Positions 7,490 to 16,294 of a stretch of 64,000 nt of DNA are shown here, piece after piece. Position numbers and translations under genes: made by a program. This stretch comes from SG8-30 sp963695155 (GTDB lineage: Bacteria > Pseudomonadota > Gammaproteobacteria > Steroidobacterales > Steroidobacteraceae), in NCBI GenBank assembly GCA_963695155.1, contig CAVOGD010000006.1, positions 310,001-374,000 on the forward strand. The letters run 5' to 3'. Positions within the stretch are counted from its first letter, which is position 1. Each line of letters opens with the position of its first letter. The notes under the pieces were generated by a model. That model was not told the origin of the DNA, searched no databases, and saw only the letters and a program-made list of their open reading frames with translations.

Positions 7490-8635
7490 GTGGCGAACGG
7501 GCGCCCGGAGCAGGCGGCGGAACCCTGGAGGGACGCCAAGGCGGAGCCTTACGTCCGCCTCGACAAGGTCACGAAGAAGTTCGGCGAGTTCGTCGCCGTG
7601 GACGACGTTTCGCTGAAGATCTACCGCGGCGAGATGTTCTGCCTGCTGGGCGGCTCGGGCTGCGGCAAGACCACGTTGCTGCGCATGCTGGCCGGTTTCG
7701 AGGAGCCCACCGCGGGCTCGATCTGGATCGACGGCGTGGACGTGACGGCGCTGCCGCCGTACGAGCGCCCGGTCAACATGATGTTCCAGTCCTATGCGCT
7801 GTTCCCGCACATGACGGTCGAGCAGAACGTCGCGTTCGGGCTGCGACAGGACCGCGTCCCCGCCGCCCAGATCAGGGAGCGCGTGGCGGAGATGCTGGAC
7901 CTGGTCAGCATGGGCCGGTTCGCGGCGCGCAAGCCGCACCAGCTGTCCGGCGGGCAGCGCCAGCGCGTGGCGCTGGCGCGCTCGCTGGTGAAGCGACCCA
8001 AGCTGCTGCTGCTCGACGAGCCGCTGGCCGCGCTCGACAAGAAGCTGCGCCAGCAGACGCAGTTCGAGCTGATCAACATCCAGGAGACCCTGGGGGTCAC
8101 GTTCGTGGTCGTGACGCACGACCAGGAAGAGGCGATGACCCTGGCCTCACGGATCGGCGTGATGAACCACGGCGAGATCGTGCAGGTGGGCACGCCGACC
8201 GACATCTACGAGTATCCCGGCTCGCGCTTCGTCGCGGACTTCATCGGTTCGGTCAACCTGTTCGAGGGCACCCTGATCGAGGACGAGCCCGACTACGTGC
8301 GGGTCGCCTCGGAGGAGCTGGGCGGCGTGTTCCACGTCGGCCACGGCGTGAGTGCCGCGCCCGACGCGACCGTCTGGGTGGCCCTGCGGCCCGAGAAGAT
8401 CGAGATCTCGCGTGCGGCCCCGGACAGCGAGGGAGACAACCGGGTGGCGGGCACCGTTGCCGAGATCGCGTACCTGGGTGACCAGTCCGTGTACCTCGTG
8501 CAGCTCGCCAGCGGCCGGCGGGTGCGGGTCACGCGGCCGAACAGGGTTCGCCACGACAGCATGGGCCGCATCACCTGGGACGAGAAGGTCTGGCTGTCCT
8601 GGGATTCGACGAGCCCCGTGGTGGTCACGCAGTGA
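7490..8635 (+). CDS. potG: Putrescine ABC transporter ATP-binding protein (PotG/SpuF-like)
   Basis: A 381-residue cytoplasmic ATPase that powers polyamine import. The Walker A is LLGGSGCGKTTLLRM, the Q-loop lies in MMFQSYALFPHM, the ABC signature is LSGGQRQRVALARSL, Walker B is LLLLDEPLAALD, and the switch His is in VVVTHDQEEA. After about residue 290 comes a TOBE-type regulatory domain (VWVALRPEKIEIS). It begins at a GTG (7490) with GGGGAGG upstream, after an intercistronic hairpin. The stop overlaps the GTG of potH, indicating coupled translation of the membrane subunits. Confidence 0.92.
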   Translation: MANGRPEQAAEPWRDAKAEPYVRLDKVTKKFGEFVAVDDVSLKIYRGEMFCLLGGSGCGKTTLLRMLAGFEEPTAGSIWIDGVDVTALPPYERPVNMMFQSYALFPHMTVEQNVAFGLRQDRVPAAQIRERVAEMLDLVSMGRFAARKPHQLSGGQRQRVALARSLVKRPKLLLLDEPLAALDKKLRQQTQFELINIQETLGVTFVVVTHDQEEAMTLASRIGVMNHGEIVQVGTPTDIYEYPGSRFVADFIGSVNLFEGTLIEDEPDYVRVASEELGGVFHVGHGVSAAPDATVWVALRPEKIEISRAAPDSEGDNRVAGTVAEIAYLGDQSVYLVQLASGRRVRVTRPNRVRHDSMGRITWDEKVWLSWDSTSPVVVTQ

Positions 8636-9633
8636 GCGCCCGGCCGGCGCGCGTCCGCAGCAGCACGCCGTTCATACTGGCGGAACTGATGGCCTGGGTG
8701 CGCTCCCTCGGCCCGTACCGCTGGACCAGGAACCAGCTGCGGGACTGGGGGCTGACCGGGCGCGCCATCGTGACCTCGGTCCCCTACCTGTGGCTGCTGC
8801 TGTTCTTCGCGGTGCCGTTCCTGATCGTCTTCAAGATCTCCATGTCGGAGATGCGCCTCGGCATGCCGCCGTACGAGCCGCTGTACACCTGGGTCTCGGC
8901 GCTGGTCGTGGAGTTCAAGGTCAACCTGGCCAACTACGCATTCCTGTGGGAGGACGCCCTCTACCGCAACGCCTACCTCAACTCCGTCTGGGTGGCGAGC
9001 GTGTCCACGGTGTTGTGCCTGCTGCTGGGTTACCCGCTGGCCTACGGCATCGCGCGCAGCAACCCGTCCTGGCGCAACCTGCTGTTGCTGATGGTCATGC
9101 TGCCGTTCTGGACCTCGTTCCTGCTGCGCGTCTACGCCTGGATCGGCATCCTCAAGAACAACGGCCTGATCAACAACATTCTCATGTCGCTCGGCATCAT
9201 CGACCAGCCGATCGTCATGCTGCAGACCGACTTCGCCGTCTACCTCGGCATCGTTTATTCCTACCTGCCGTTCATGGTGCTGCCGCTGTACACGGCGATC
9301 GAGAAACTCGACGGGTCGCTGCTGGAGGCGGCCGCCGACCTCGGCTGCCGGCCGGTGCGCGCGTTCCTCACGATCACGCTGCCGCTGACCGCCGGCGGCA
9401 TCGTCGCGGGTTGCATGCTCGTGTTCATCCCGGCCGTCGGCGAGTTCGTGATCCCGGCGCTGCTGGGCGGACCCGACACGCTGATGATCGGCCGCGTGCT
9501 GTGGGAGGAGTTCTTCAACAACCGCGACTGGCCCGTCGCCAGCGCGGTCGCGATCGCGATGCTGCTGCTGCTGGTGATCCCGATCATGATCTTCCAGCAC
9601 GTGCAGGGCCGGCAGGTGGAGGCGCAGCGGTGA
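8632..9633 (+). CDS. potH: Putrescine ABC transporter permease (PotH/SpuG-like)
   Basis: One of two inner-membrane channel subunits of the polyamine importer, 333 residues long. About six hydrophobic helices are visible, beginning with YLWLLLFFAVPFLIVFKISM. The EAA loop that contacts the ATPase is in LEAAADLGCRPVRAFLTITL. FWTSFLLRVYAWIGIL is typical of PotB/PotH permeases. The GTG at 8632 overlaps the potG stop, and the stop overlaps the potI GTG, both by four bases. Confidence 0.9.
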   Translation: MSARPARVRSSTPFILAELMAWVRSLGPYRWTRNQLRDWGLTGRAIVTSVPYLWLLLFFAVPFLIVFKISMSEMRLGMPPYEPLYTWVSALVVEFKVNLANYAFLWEDALYRNAYLNSVWVASVSTVLCLLLGYPLAYGIARSNPSWRNLLLLMVMLPFWTSFLLRVYAWIGILKNNGLINNILMSLGIIDQPIVMLQTDFAVYLGIVYSYLPFMVLPLYTAIEKLDGSLLEAAADLGCRPVRAFLTITLPLTAGGIVAGCMLVFIPAVGEFVIPALLGGPDTLMIGRVLWEEFFNNRDWPVASAVAIAMLLLLVIPIMIFQHVQGRQVEAQR

Positions 9634-10472
9634 ACGGCCGGCGTTCCTTCTTCGTCGTGACGATGATGGCCTTCGGCTTCGCCTTCCTGTACATCCCGAT
9701 CCTGTCGCTGATCGTCTACTCGTTCAACGAGTCGCGCCTGGTGACCGTCTGGGGCGGCTTCTCGACCAAGTGGTACGTCGAGCTGTTCCAGAACCAGCAG
9801 GTGATCGACGCGGCCAGGCTGTCGTTCAAGATTGCCGCGATCAACGCCACCGGCGCCACGATCCTCGGCACGCTGGCGGGCCTGGCGCTGGCGCGTTTCG
9901 GGCGTTTCCGCGGGCGCGCGCTGCTGACCGGCATGGCGACCGCCCCGCTGGTGATGCCCGAGGTCATCACGGGCCTGTCGCTGCTGCTGCTGTTCGTCGC
10001 ACTGGAGCAGGCCATCGGCTGGCCGGCCGGGCGCGGCGTCACCACCATCACGATCGCCCACATCACGTTCTCGATGGCCTACGTGACCGTGGTCGTGCAG
10101 TCCCGGCTCGCGACGCTCGACGAGTCGCTCGAGGAGGCGGCCATGGACCTGGGCGCGCGCCCGGCCAAGGTGTTCTTCCTGATCACGCTGCCGATCGTGA
10201 TGCCGGCGGTGCTGGCGGGCTGGCTGCTGGCCTTCACGCTGTCCTGGGACGACCTCGTGATCTCGAGCTTCGTCGCCGGCCCGGGATCGAGCACGCTGCC
10301 GATCGTGATCTTCTCGAAGGTGCGGATGGGCGTCAGCCCCGACATCAATGCGCTCGCGACGATCCTGGTGCTGATCGTCACGATCGGCATCGTCACGGCC
10401 GGCGTCTACATGCAGCGCCAGGAGAAGCGCCGCCAGCGGGACGTGCAGCAGGCGCTGGCCGCCAACGACTGA
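9630..10472 (+). CDS. potI: Putrescine ABC transporter permease (PotI/SpuH-like)
   Basis: The second channel subunit, 280 residues, with six predicted helices starting at FAFLYIPILSLIVYSFNES. The EAA-type motif is in LEEAAMDLGARPAKVFFLITLP, and TLSWDDLVISSFVAGPGS is a PotC/PotI hallmark. The start is a GTG inside the potH stop (GTGA); the frame is open far upstream, but that part lies out of frame within potG and potH. It ends 21 bases before the convergent pruA. Confidence 0.9.
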   Translation: MNGRRSFFVVTMMAFGFAFLYIPILSLIVYSFNESRLVTVWGGFSTKWYVELFQNQQVIDAARLSFKIAAINATGATILGTLAGLALARFGRFRGRALLTGMATAPLVMPEVITGLSLLLLFVALEQAIGWPAGRGVTTITIAHITFSMAYVTVVVQSRLATLDESLEEAAMDLGARPAKVFFLITLPIVMPAVLAGWLLAFTLSWDDLVISSFVAGPGSSTLPIVIFSKVRMGVSPDINALATILVLIVTIGIVTAGVYMQRQEKRRQRDVQQALAAND

Positions 10473-10493
10473 CGCGCCGCGCCGGAAGCGTGC

Positions 10494-12123
10494 CTATTCC
10501 GCGGCCATGAACGGATAGCGGTAGTCCGTGGGCGGCGCGAAGGTCTCCTTGATGGTGCGCGGCGACACCCAGCGCACGAGATTCAGGATCGACCCGGCCT
10601 TGTCGTTGGTGCCGCTGGCCCGTGCGCCGCCGAAAGGCTGCTGGCCGACGACCGCGCCGGTCGGCTTGTCGTTCAGGTAGAAGTTGCCGGCCGCATTGCG
10701 CAACGCCGCGGTGGCTTCGACCAGCCGGGCGCGGTCCTGCGCGAAGACGGCGCCGGTCAACGCATACGGACTGGTGCCGTCCACCAGCCCGAGCGTCGCG
10801 GACCAGTCCTGGTCCCGGTACACGTACACGGCGAGCACCGGCCCGAACAGCTCCTCGCGCATCAGCACGTGCTGCGGATCCTTGACCTCGACCAGCGTCG
10901 GCTCGATGAACCAGCCCTCGCTGTCGTCACAGCCGCCGCCGGCCACCAGCGTGGCCTGCGGGTCCTTGCCGACCGGCGCGAGGTGGCTGGCAATGCGCTG
11001 GAAGGCCTTCTTGTCGATGACCGCCCCCACGAAGTTGCGGAAATCGGCCGGATCGCCCATGCGGATGTCCCGCAGCATCGCGACCACCCGGTCCCGGACC
11101 GCGGGCCACAGCGAGGCCGGCACGTAGGCGCGCGAGGCCGCGCTGCACTTCTGGCCCTGGTACTCGTAGGCGCCGCGCACCATCGCGACCGCCAGCGCGT
11201 CCACGTCGGCGCTGGCGTGCGCGACGATGAAGTCCTTGCCGCCGGTCTCGCCGACCAGCCGCGGATAACTGCGGTAGCGGTCGATGCGCTCAGCCACGCC
11301 GCGCCACAACTGCTGGAACACCGCGGTGGACCCGGTGAAGTGGATGCCCGCCAGGTGCGGGTCGTCCAGCAGGCGCGCGGTCACCATGGCCGAATCGCCG
11401 GGCACGAAGTTGATGACGCCGGGTGGCAGGCCGGCCTCGCGCAGCAGGTCCATGAACAGCCAGTTGCTGAGCGCGGCCGTGGTGGCCGGTTTCCACAGCA
11501 CGGCGTTGCCCATCAGGGCCGGCGCGGTCGGCAGGTTGCCGCCGATGGAAGTGAAGTTGAACGGCGAGATGGCGTAGACGAAACCCTCGAGCGGCCGGTG
11601 ATCGAGCCGGTTCCACAGCCCCGCTGCCGAGATCGGCTGCTCCGCGTAGAGCCGCTCCGCGAAGTGCACGTTGAAGCGCAGGAAGTCGATCAATTCGCAG
11701 GCCGCGTCGATCTCGGACTGGAACGCGGTCTTGCTCTGTCCCAGCATCGTCGCCGCGTTGATGCGGGCGCGCCACGGGCCGGCCAGCAACTCGGCCGCCT
11801 TGAGGAACACCGCGGCGCGGTCCTCGAAGCGCCAGTTGGCCCAGTCGCGCTGCGCCTCGACGGCCGTCTGCTACGGCGCGCTCGAGCCCGGCAGCGTCCA
11901 CGCGGTGGGTGTGCGCGATCACGTGCCGGTGGCGGTGCGGCATCGTGACGGGAACCGGCTTGCCGACCCGGCATTCCTCGGCGCCCACCAGCGCCGGAAT
12001 GTCCGCCACGGACCTGCCGGCCGCGTCGAGGGCGGCCTTCAGTGCGGCGCGCTCCGCGCTGCCCGGCGCATAGCCGAGGATGGGCTCGTTGTGCGGGACG
12101 GGGATCGTGAAAGTGCCGTTCAT
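10494..12123 (-). pseudogene. pruA: 1-pyrroline-5-carboxylate dehydrogenase with a one-base frameshift
   Basis: The gene encodes an NAD-dependent aldehyde dehydrogenase that turns glutamate semialdehyde (from proline) into glutamate. The start ATG at 12123 has AGGAG ten bases upstream and gives MNGTFTIPVPHNEPILGYAPG, the normal PruA N-terminus. The frame holds to about residue 84 (GLERAV) and is then lost. The rest (EAQRDWANWRFEDRAAVFLK onward, 10494 to about 11870) is in another frame and complete. Removing one base near 11871 restores GLERAVQTAVEAQRDWANW. Active-site features are intact: SPFNFTSIGGNLPTAP, ETGGKDF and YEYQGQKCSAASR with the catalytic Cys. Everything except one base looks functional, so this is either a very recent mutation or a sequence error. 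It is convergent to potI. Confidence 0.85.
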
Positions 12124-12190
12124 CTGCTGGGCGCTCCTGTGAGGCTGCGTCGCCACCGTCACCCGGGCGGGACTGCTGCATCGGGGAATC

Positions 12191-12200
12191 GATAATTATA
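12191..12200. promoter_or_regulatory. Overlapping -10-like elements in the pruA/hss divergent gap
   Basis: GATAATTATA is the only AT-rich spot in the 166-base gap. It reads GATAAT rightward (12191-12196, towards hss) and TATAAT leftward (12200-12195, towards pruA). No convincing -35 hexamers were found at the right spacing for either, so this is tentative. Confidence 0.35.
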
Positions 12201-12289
12201 ACCCCGCGTCCGGCGCGCGAGTCCGTAGTCGTCACGGCCGGCGAACCGGAATTCCTGCGGGCCCGGCGGCGCTCTGCTACGGTTCCGGC

Positions 12290-13723
12290 ATGGGCTCGAT
12301 CGGGGTCAGGGCCGTACGCCATCGCGGCCGCGTGGTCATGCTAGGCTGCGGCAGCATCGGCCAGGCAACGCTGCCACTGCTGCGCCGGCATATCGCCTTC
12401 GCCGACGACGGCCTCACGGTCCTCTCGGCCGACGAGCGCGGCCGCCGCATCGCCGAGGCGAGCGGCGCCAGGTTCGTGCACTGCCACCTGAAGCCCGCCA
12501 CCTGCCGCCGGCAGCTGGCCCGGCACCTGGCACCCGGTGACCTGCTGCTGAACCTGTCGGTGGACGTGTCCAGCGTGGACCTGGTCGACTGGTGCGCCGG
12601 CCACGGCGTGCTGTACGTGGACACCTCGATCGAGCCGTGGCCCGGCGTGTTCGACAACCCGATGTTGCCGGTCCGCGAGCGCACCAATTTCCTCGCACGC
12701 GACAGGATGCTGCGCCTGGGCCGCAAGCTCGGTCCCGTCGCCCCCACGGCTGTCGTCGACCATGGCGCCAATCCCGGCCTGGTCTCGCACTTCGCGAAGC
12801 AAGCCCTGCTCGACCTGCGCGCGAAGCTGCTGCCCAGGGCCCGGCCGCCCGCCGATGCGCAGGGCTGGGCGACGCTGGCCCGCGACCTGGGCGTCAAGGT
12901 CGTGCAGGTGTCGGAGCGGGACACGCAGGTCGCACGGCGCCCGAAACGGCCCGGCGAATTCGTCAACACCTGGTCCATCGACGGCTTCGTGGACGAACTC
13001 ATGCAGCCGGCCGAACTGTCGCTCGGCACCGCCGAGCCCCGGCTGCCCGCCGGAGCGCATTGGCATCGCCGCGGTTCGGGGACGGCGTACCTGCGCCGCC
13101 CGGGCGGAGCGACCTACGCGCGCAGCTGGCTGCCGTCGCTGGGCGGGTACCAGGGCCTGCTCATGACGCACGACGAGGTGTTTTCCATCGCCAGTCACCT
13201 CTCGTTGCGCGGCGCACGCGGCTTCGACTACCGGCCGACGGTCATGTTCGTCTATCACCCCTGCGACGATGCGCTGCTCTCGGCGATCGAGCTCGAGGGA
13301 CGGGGCTGGCAGCTGCAGCCCGCGCGGCGGGTCATCGCCCGGGAGATCATTGCCGGCACCGATGAACTCGGCGTGCTGGTCGCCGGTCACGCACGCAACG
13401 CCTACTGGTACGGCTCGCAACTGTCGATCGACGAGGCGCGCCGGCACGTCCGCCATGCCAACGCCACCAGCGTGCAGGTCGCCGCCGGCGCACTGGCCGC
13501 CGCCGTGTGGGCCATCCGGCATCCGCGCCGCGGGCTGCTGGAGCCGGATGACATGGACTTCCGGGAATGCCTGGCCGTGGCGCGCCCCTACCTGGGGTCG
13601 CTGGTCGGCGCCTTCACCGACTGGACGCCGCTGCAGGGTCGCGGGCAGCTCTACGAGGAAGGCCTCGACGCGGACCAGCCCTGGCAGCTGAAGAACATCC
13701 GCGCGCGGCAATGGAAAGCGTGA
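12290..13723 (+). CDS. hss: Homospermidine synthase
   Basis: A 477-residue NAD-dependent enzyme, the standard length for bacterial homospermidine synthase, which makes sym-homospermidine from two putrescines, or from putrescine and spermidine. The N-terminal Rossmann motif is VVMLGCGSIGQATLPLL (residues about 15-31). Further family stretches are LLLNLSVDVSSVDLVDWC, VLYVDTSIEPWPG, VVDHGANPGLVSHFAK, FVNTWSIDGFVDE and GHARNAYWYGSQLS. The last part (FRECLAVARPYLG...TDWTPL) is also characteristic. The start lacks a clear ribosome binding site. It stands next to the putrescine uptake and catabolic genes, so imported putrescine could be either degraded or converted. It is divergent from pruA and convergent with the hemerythrin gene. 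Confidence 0.92.
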   Translation: MGSIGVRAVRHRGRVVMLGCGSIGQATLPLLRRHIAFADDGLTVLSADERGRRIAEASGARFVHCHLKPATCRRQLARHLAPGDLLLNLSVDVSSVDLVDWCAGHGVLYVDTSIEPWPGVFDNPMLPVRERTNFLARDRMLRLGRKLGPVAPTAVVDHGANPGLVSHFAKQALLDLRAKLLPRARPPADAQGWATLARDLGVKVVQVSERDTQVARRPKRPGEFVNTWSIDGFVDELMQPAELSLGTAEPRLPAGAHWHRRGSGTAYLRRPGGATYARSWLPSLGGYQGLLMTHDEVFSIASHLSLRGARGFDYRPTVMFVYHPCDDALLSAIELEGRGWQLQPARRVIAREIIAGTDELGVLVAGHARNAYWYGSQLSIDEARRHVRHANATSVQVAAGALAAAVWAIRHPRRGLLEPDDMDFRECLAVARPYLGSLVGAFTDWTPLQGRGQLYEEGLDADQPWQLKNIRARQWKA

Positions 13724-13796
13724 GCCGTGAGCTGTGAGTTGTGAGCCGCCCGAGGAATCTTGTCTTACGGCTCACTATTCACGGCTCACGACTCAC
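13720..13796. terminator. Long imperfect hairpin between convergent genes, built from GTGAG repeats
   Basis: Two 28-base arms (13720-13747 and 13769-13796) form an imperfect inverted repeat with a 21-base loop. About 22 of the 28 positions pair. Each arm is made of short repeats of the type GTGAGCC or GTGAG, mirrored as CTCAC. The structure spans the end of hss and reaches the end of the hemerythrin gene, so it probably ends transcription from both sides, though it lacks a T-run. The repeat character suggests a dispersed genomic element. Confidence 0.65.
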
Positions 13797-14197
13797 TCCC
13801 CCTGCTCCACCAGCCAGCGATGCAACCACGCATCATGGGTACGGAAGTGCTCGCCGAACCAGGCCGACAGGCGCGCTGACAGCACGGCTGCGTCGTAGCG
13901 GCCCGTTCCATACACGTCGTCCATGATCGCTGCGATCTCGTCCAGCAGGTGTTCGTGGTCGGCCTTGTGCGCCGGGTACCCCGCGTAGCGCAGCATCGTC
14001 ATGTTCTTCTCTTCCAGCGCGAAGTGCGCGGCGATCCGCAGGTTGATCTCGCCCAACGCCATCGCGATCTGCTCGACGCCATCGCCCCGCAGCGCCTCAC
14101 GGTGCAGCTCGTTGATCAGCTCGATCATCTCGCGATGCTCATGGTCCACCTCGGCGATGCCGATCTGGAACTCGTCGCGCCATTCCATCAGGCTCAT
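13793..14197 (-). CDS. Bacteriohemerythrin
   Basis: A 134-residue single-domain hemerythrin, a four-helix protein that binds O2 (and reacts with NO) at a di-iron site. The ligands are all visible: His in VDHEHREM (19 or 21), HFALEEK (H58, E62), AHKADHEHLL (H77, H81) and EHFRTHDAW (H117, D122). It starts MSLMEWRDEFQIGI, the usual beginning. It is the last gene of the leftward respiratory cluster, 30 bases after the cytochrome b fusion gene, which suggests a role in supplying or buffering O2 or NO for that system. Its stop lies in the long hairpin shared with hss. Confidence 0.92.
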   Translation of the reverse strand: MSLMEWRDEFQIGIAEVDHEHREMIELINELHREALRGDGVEQIAMALGEINLRIAAHFALEEKNMTMLRYAGYPAHKADHEHLLDEIAAIMDDVYGTGRYDAAVLSARLSAWFGEHFRTHDAWLHRWLVEQGE

Positions 14198-14227
14198 GTC
14201 GTGCTCCGTTGCTCCGCCGCGATCCGC

Positions 14228-16294
14228 TCAGCGAAAGGTGAAACCGGTGCGCTGGTTGAAGTCGATCACCAGCTTCTGCTCCGGCACCAGTTCGACCTCC
14301 CGGCTGGCGACGTGGTCGAAGCCCTCTGCGGCGCCCGTCTCGCGCATGCGCACCGCGAGCCGCTGCGGTCCCGCCGGCACCGTGAACCGCTCGTAGAAGG
14401 CCACCGGCCCGTCGTTCCACAGCCCGGCCGCCTGGTGCGTGCCCCGGTACAGGACCTGCCCGTCGCGCTCGAACTCCAGGTAGATCGGCCACCGCGCCCG
14501 CGCACAACCCACCTCGCGGCGCATGTTGGGCTTCAGCGCGGCGAGTTCCGCGGGCGTGAGCTTCTTGCAGGCCACGACCGGTTGCGCGGCATGGCTGAAG
14601 GACAACAGCACGACGGCGGTCGCCGGCTCGAGCTGGCGCCAGGCCGGATAGGTGGCCAGCGCCGCAACCGGCACGCAGACGGCGACGACGGCCGCGGCCT
14701 GTGCCAGCCACCTGGCGGGCGCCGGCCAGCCGCCGCCCGTGCGACGCCATGCCGGGGCCCGGCCCGCGGACTGCGCGCGCGCCGGCGCCGGTGATCCCGG
14801 CAGTTGCCGGCGGAACGCCTCGAGGTCCGCGGCACGCGCCGCGCCCTCGCCCGCGCCCCGCCACGACACGGCGACGCGCTCGCGGGGCACCCGCTCGCGC
14901 AGCCAGGGATCGCGCTGCCCGGCGATGCGCTGCTCGACCCACTGGTCGCCAAGCCGTTCGTAGCAGCCCTGCGTGGCGCAGCCCGCGAAGACCACCCCGT
15001 CCGCGAGCTTGCGGGTGAGCGCATAGTCGACGAACGACGGCGGGATCATGCCCACGCAGGGCACCGTGATGGTGGCGGTCGCGGCGCCCGCCCCCACCCG
15101 CGCGCCGTGCCCGCAGTGGAATACCAGCAGCCGTGCAGCGCCCGCCAGGGGCCGGGTCGCTTCCTCGATTTCGCTGCGCAGCGCATCCAGCCGGCGCCCG
15201 GGCAGCTCGATGCCCGCCACGAACGCCGACGCGCGTCTGAACGGCGTGGCCGTCGGGCAGGCGCCGACGCACAGGCCGCAGGCCATGCACTGCGCCGGGT
15301 CCACCGCGGCCTGCTGGTCGTAGGCGCGACCGTCGCTGCGCCGCACCAGGGTAATGGCGCCGAACGGGCAATCCGCGAAGCAGCGCCCGCAACCGTTGCA
15401 ATTCTCCAGGTCGACGACCGCGGCGGCCGGCGTCTTCCTGGGCGGCAGCCAGGGCAGCAGGACCAGCCCCAGCAGCAGCAGGCCGCCGGCCAGCCACACC
15501 TCGGCGGCGCCCCAGTGCTGCACCAGCGGGTACGCCGCCAGGTAGAACCAGTCGAGGCCGACGGTGGTCGGCACCCGGTCGAGGTCCGCGGGCGCCTGGC
15601 TCAGCGCCGGCCAGGCCAGCGACAGCACCGTCAGCGCCGCCAGCACCAGCACGCCGAGTCCGCGCGACGGGTTCACGCGCGCCCGCGCATGGCGCTGGAT
15701 GTGCACCCACATGAACAGCAGCATCAGCAGCGGTGCGGCGATGTGCACGTAGGCCATCAGCGTGAAGAAGCGGCTCGACAGCGCCGGCTCGTTGAGGAAG
15801 TTCCTGGCCAGTGACGCGCCGAACAACGGCAGCGCATCCAGCCACTCGCTGGACACCACGGCCACGTACTGCGCGAGCACGTCCCACACCAGCCAGTAGC
15901 CCGTGATGCCGCACACGTAGATGAACAGCAGCAACACGAGGCCGGTGACCCAGGCGAACCAGCGGTTGCCGCGCAGGCGGTCCAGCGAGTACTCGCGCAG
16001 CAGGTGCACGAGGACGACCACCACCAGCGCGTCCGATGCGTAGCGGTGCAGGCTGCGCATCACGCCGCCGGCCCACCATTGCCCATGCGTGATGGCCTCG
16101 AGCGACTCGTAGGCGCGCGTCACGCCGGTGTCGAAGAACACGTACAGGTAGATGCCGCTGACCGTGATGATCCAGAACAGGAACCAGCCCAGCGCCCCCA
16201 GCTGCAGCAGCGGGTTCCAGGCTTCCGGGAAGGCGCGCGCGCACAGGCCCTCGAGGCCCGCCAATGCCGCCCGCAGCGCGCGTTTCGGGGTCAC
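14228..16294 (-). CDS. Membrane cytochrome b / two-[4Fe-4S] ferredoxin / FrhD-like fusion protein
   Basis: A 688-residue redox fusion. Residues 1-280 are a cytochrome b N-terminal-type membrane domain with two His pairs 14 apart (H83/H97 and H184/H198), enough for two b hemes. Residues 299-309 (CNGCGRCFADC) and 336-346 (CMACGLCVGAC) bind two [4Fe-4S] clusters. About 388-460 resembles the FrhD/MvhD hydrogenase delta subunit, with Cys at 394, 413, 439 and 444 for a further Fe-S cluster. A last helix (about 530-550) anchors a roughly 135-residue C-terminal domain I do not recognise. GTG at 16294 overlaps the sco stop (GTGA). It likely moves electrons between a cytoplasmic donor and quinone or the adjacent heme-copper enzyme; direction and partner are unknown. 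Confidence 0.8.
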   Translation of the reverse strand: MTPKRALRAALAGLEGLCARAFPEAWNPLLQLGALGWFLFWIITVSGIYLYVFFDTGVTRAYESLEAITHGQWWAGGVMRSLHRYASDALVVVVLVHLLREYSLDRLRGNRWFAWVTGLVLLLFIYVCGITGYWLVWDVLAQYVAVVSSEWLDALPLFGASLARNFLNEPALSSRFFTLMAYVHIAAPLLMLLFMWVHIQRHARARVNPSRGLGVLVLAALTVLSLAWPALSQAPADLDRVPTTVGLDWFYLAAYPLVQHWGAAEVWLAGGLLLLGLVLLPWLPPRKTPAAAVVDLENCNGCGRCFADCPFGAITLVRRSDGRAYDQQAAVDPAQCMACGLCVGACPTATPFRRASAFVAGIELPGRRLDALRSEIEEATRPLAGAARLLVFHCGHGARVGAGAATATITVPCVGMIPPSFVDYALTRKLADGVVFAGCATQGCYERLGDQWVEQRIAGQRDPWLRERVPRERVAVSWRGAGEGAARAADLEAFRRQLPGSPAPARAQSAGRAPAWRRTGGGWPAPARWLAQAAAVVAVCVPVAALATYPAWRQLEPATAVVLLSFSHAAQPVVACKKLTPAELAALKPNMRREVGCARARWPIYLEFERDGQVLYRGTHQAAGLWNDGPVAFYERFTVPAGPQRLAVRMRETGAAEGFDHVASREVELVPEQKLVIDFNQRTGFTFR

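Noticed and set aside
8352..9629. Long N-terminal extension of the potI frame
   Set aside because: This part lies out of frame within potG and potH; the GTG at 9630 overlapping the potH stop is the natural start.
13720..13796. Short CRISPR-like repeats (GTGAG units)
   Set aside because: Units are under 10 bases, mirrored rather than direct, and there are no unique spacers or cas genes.
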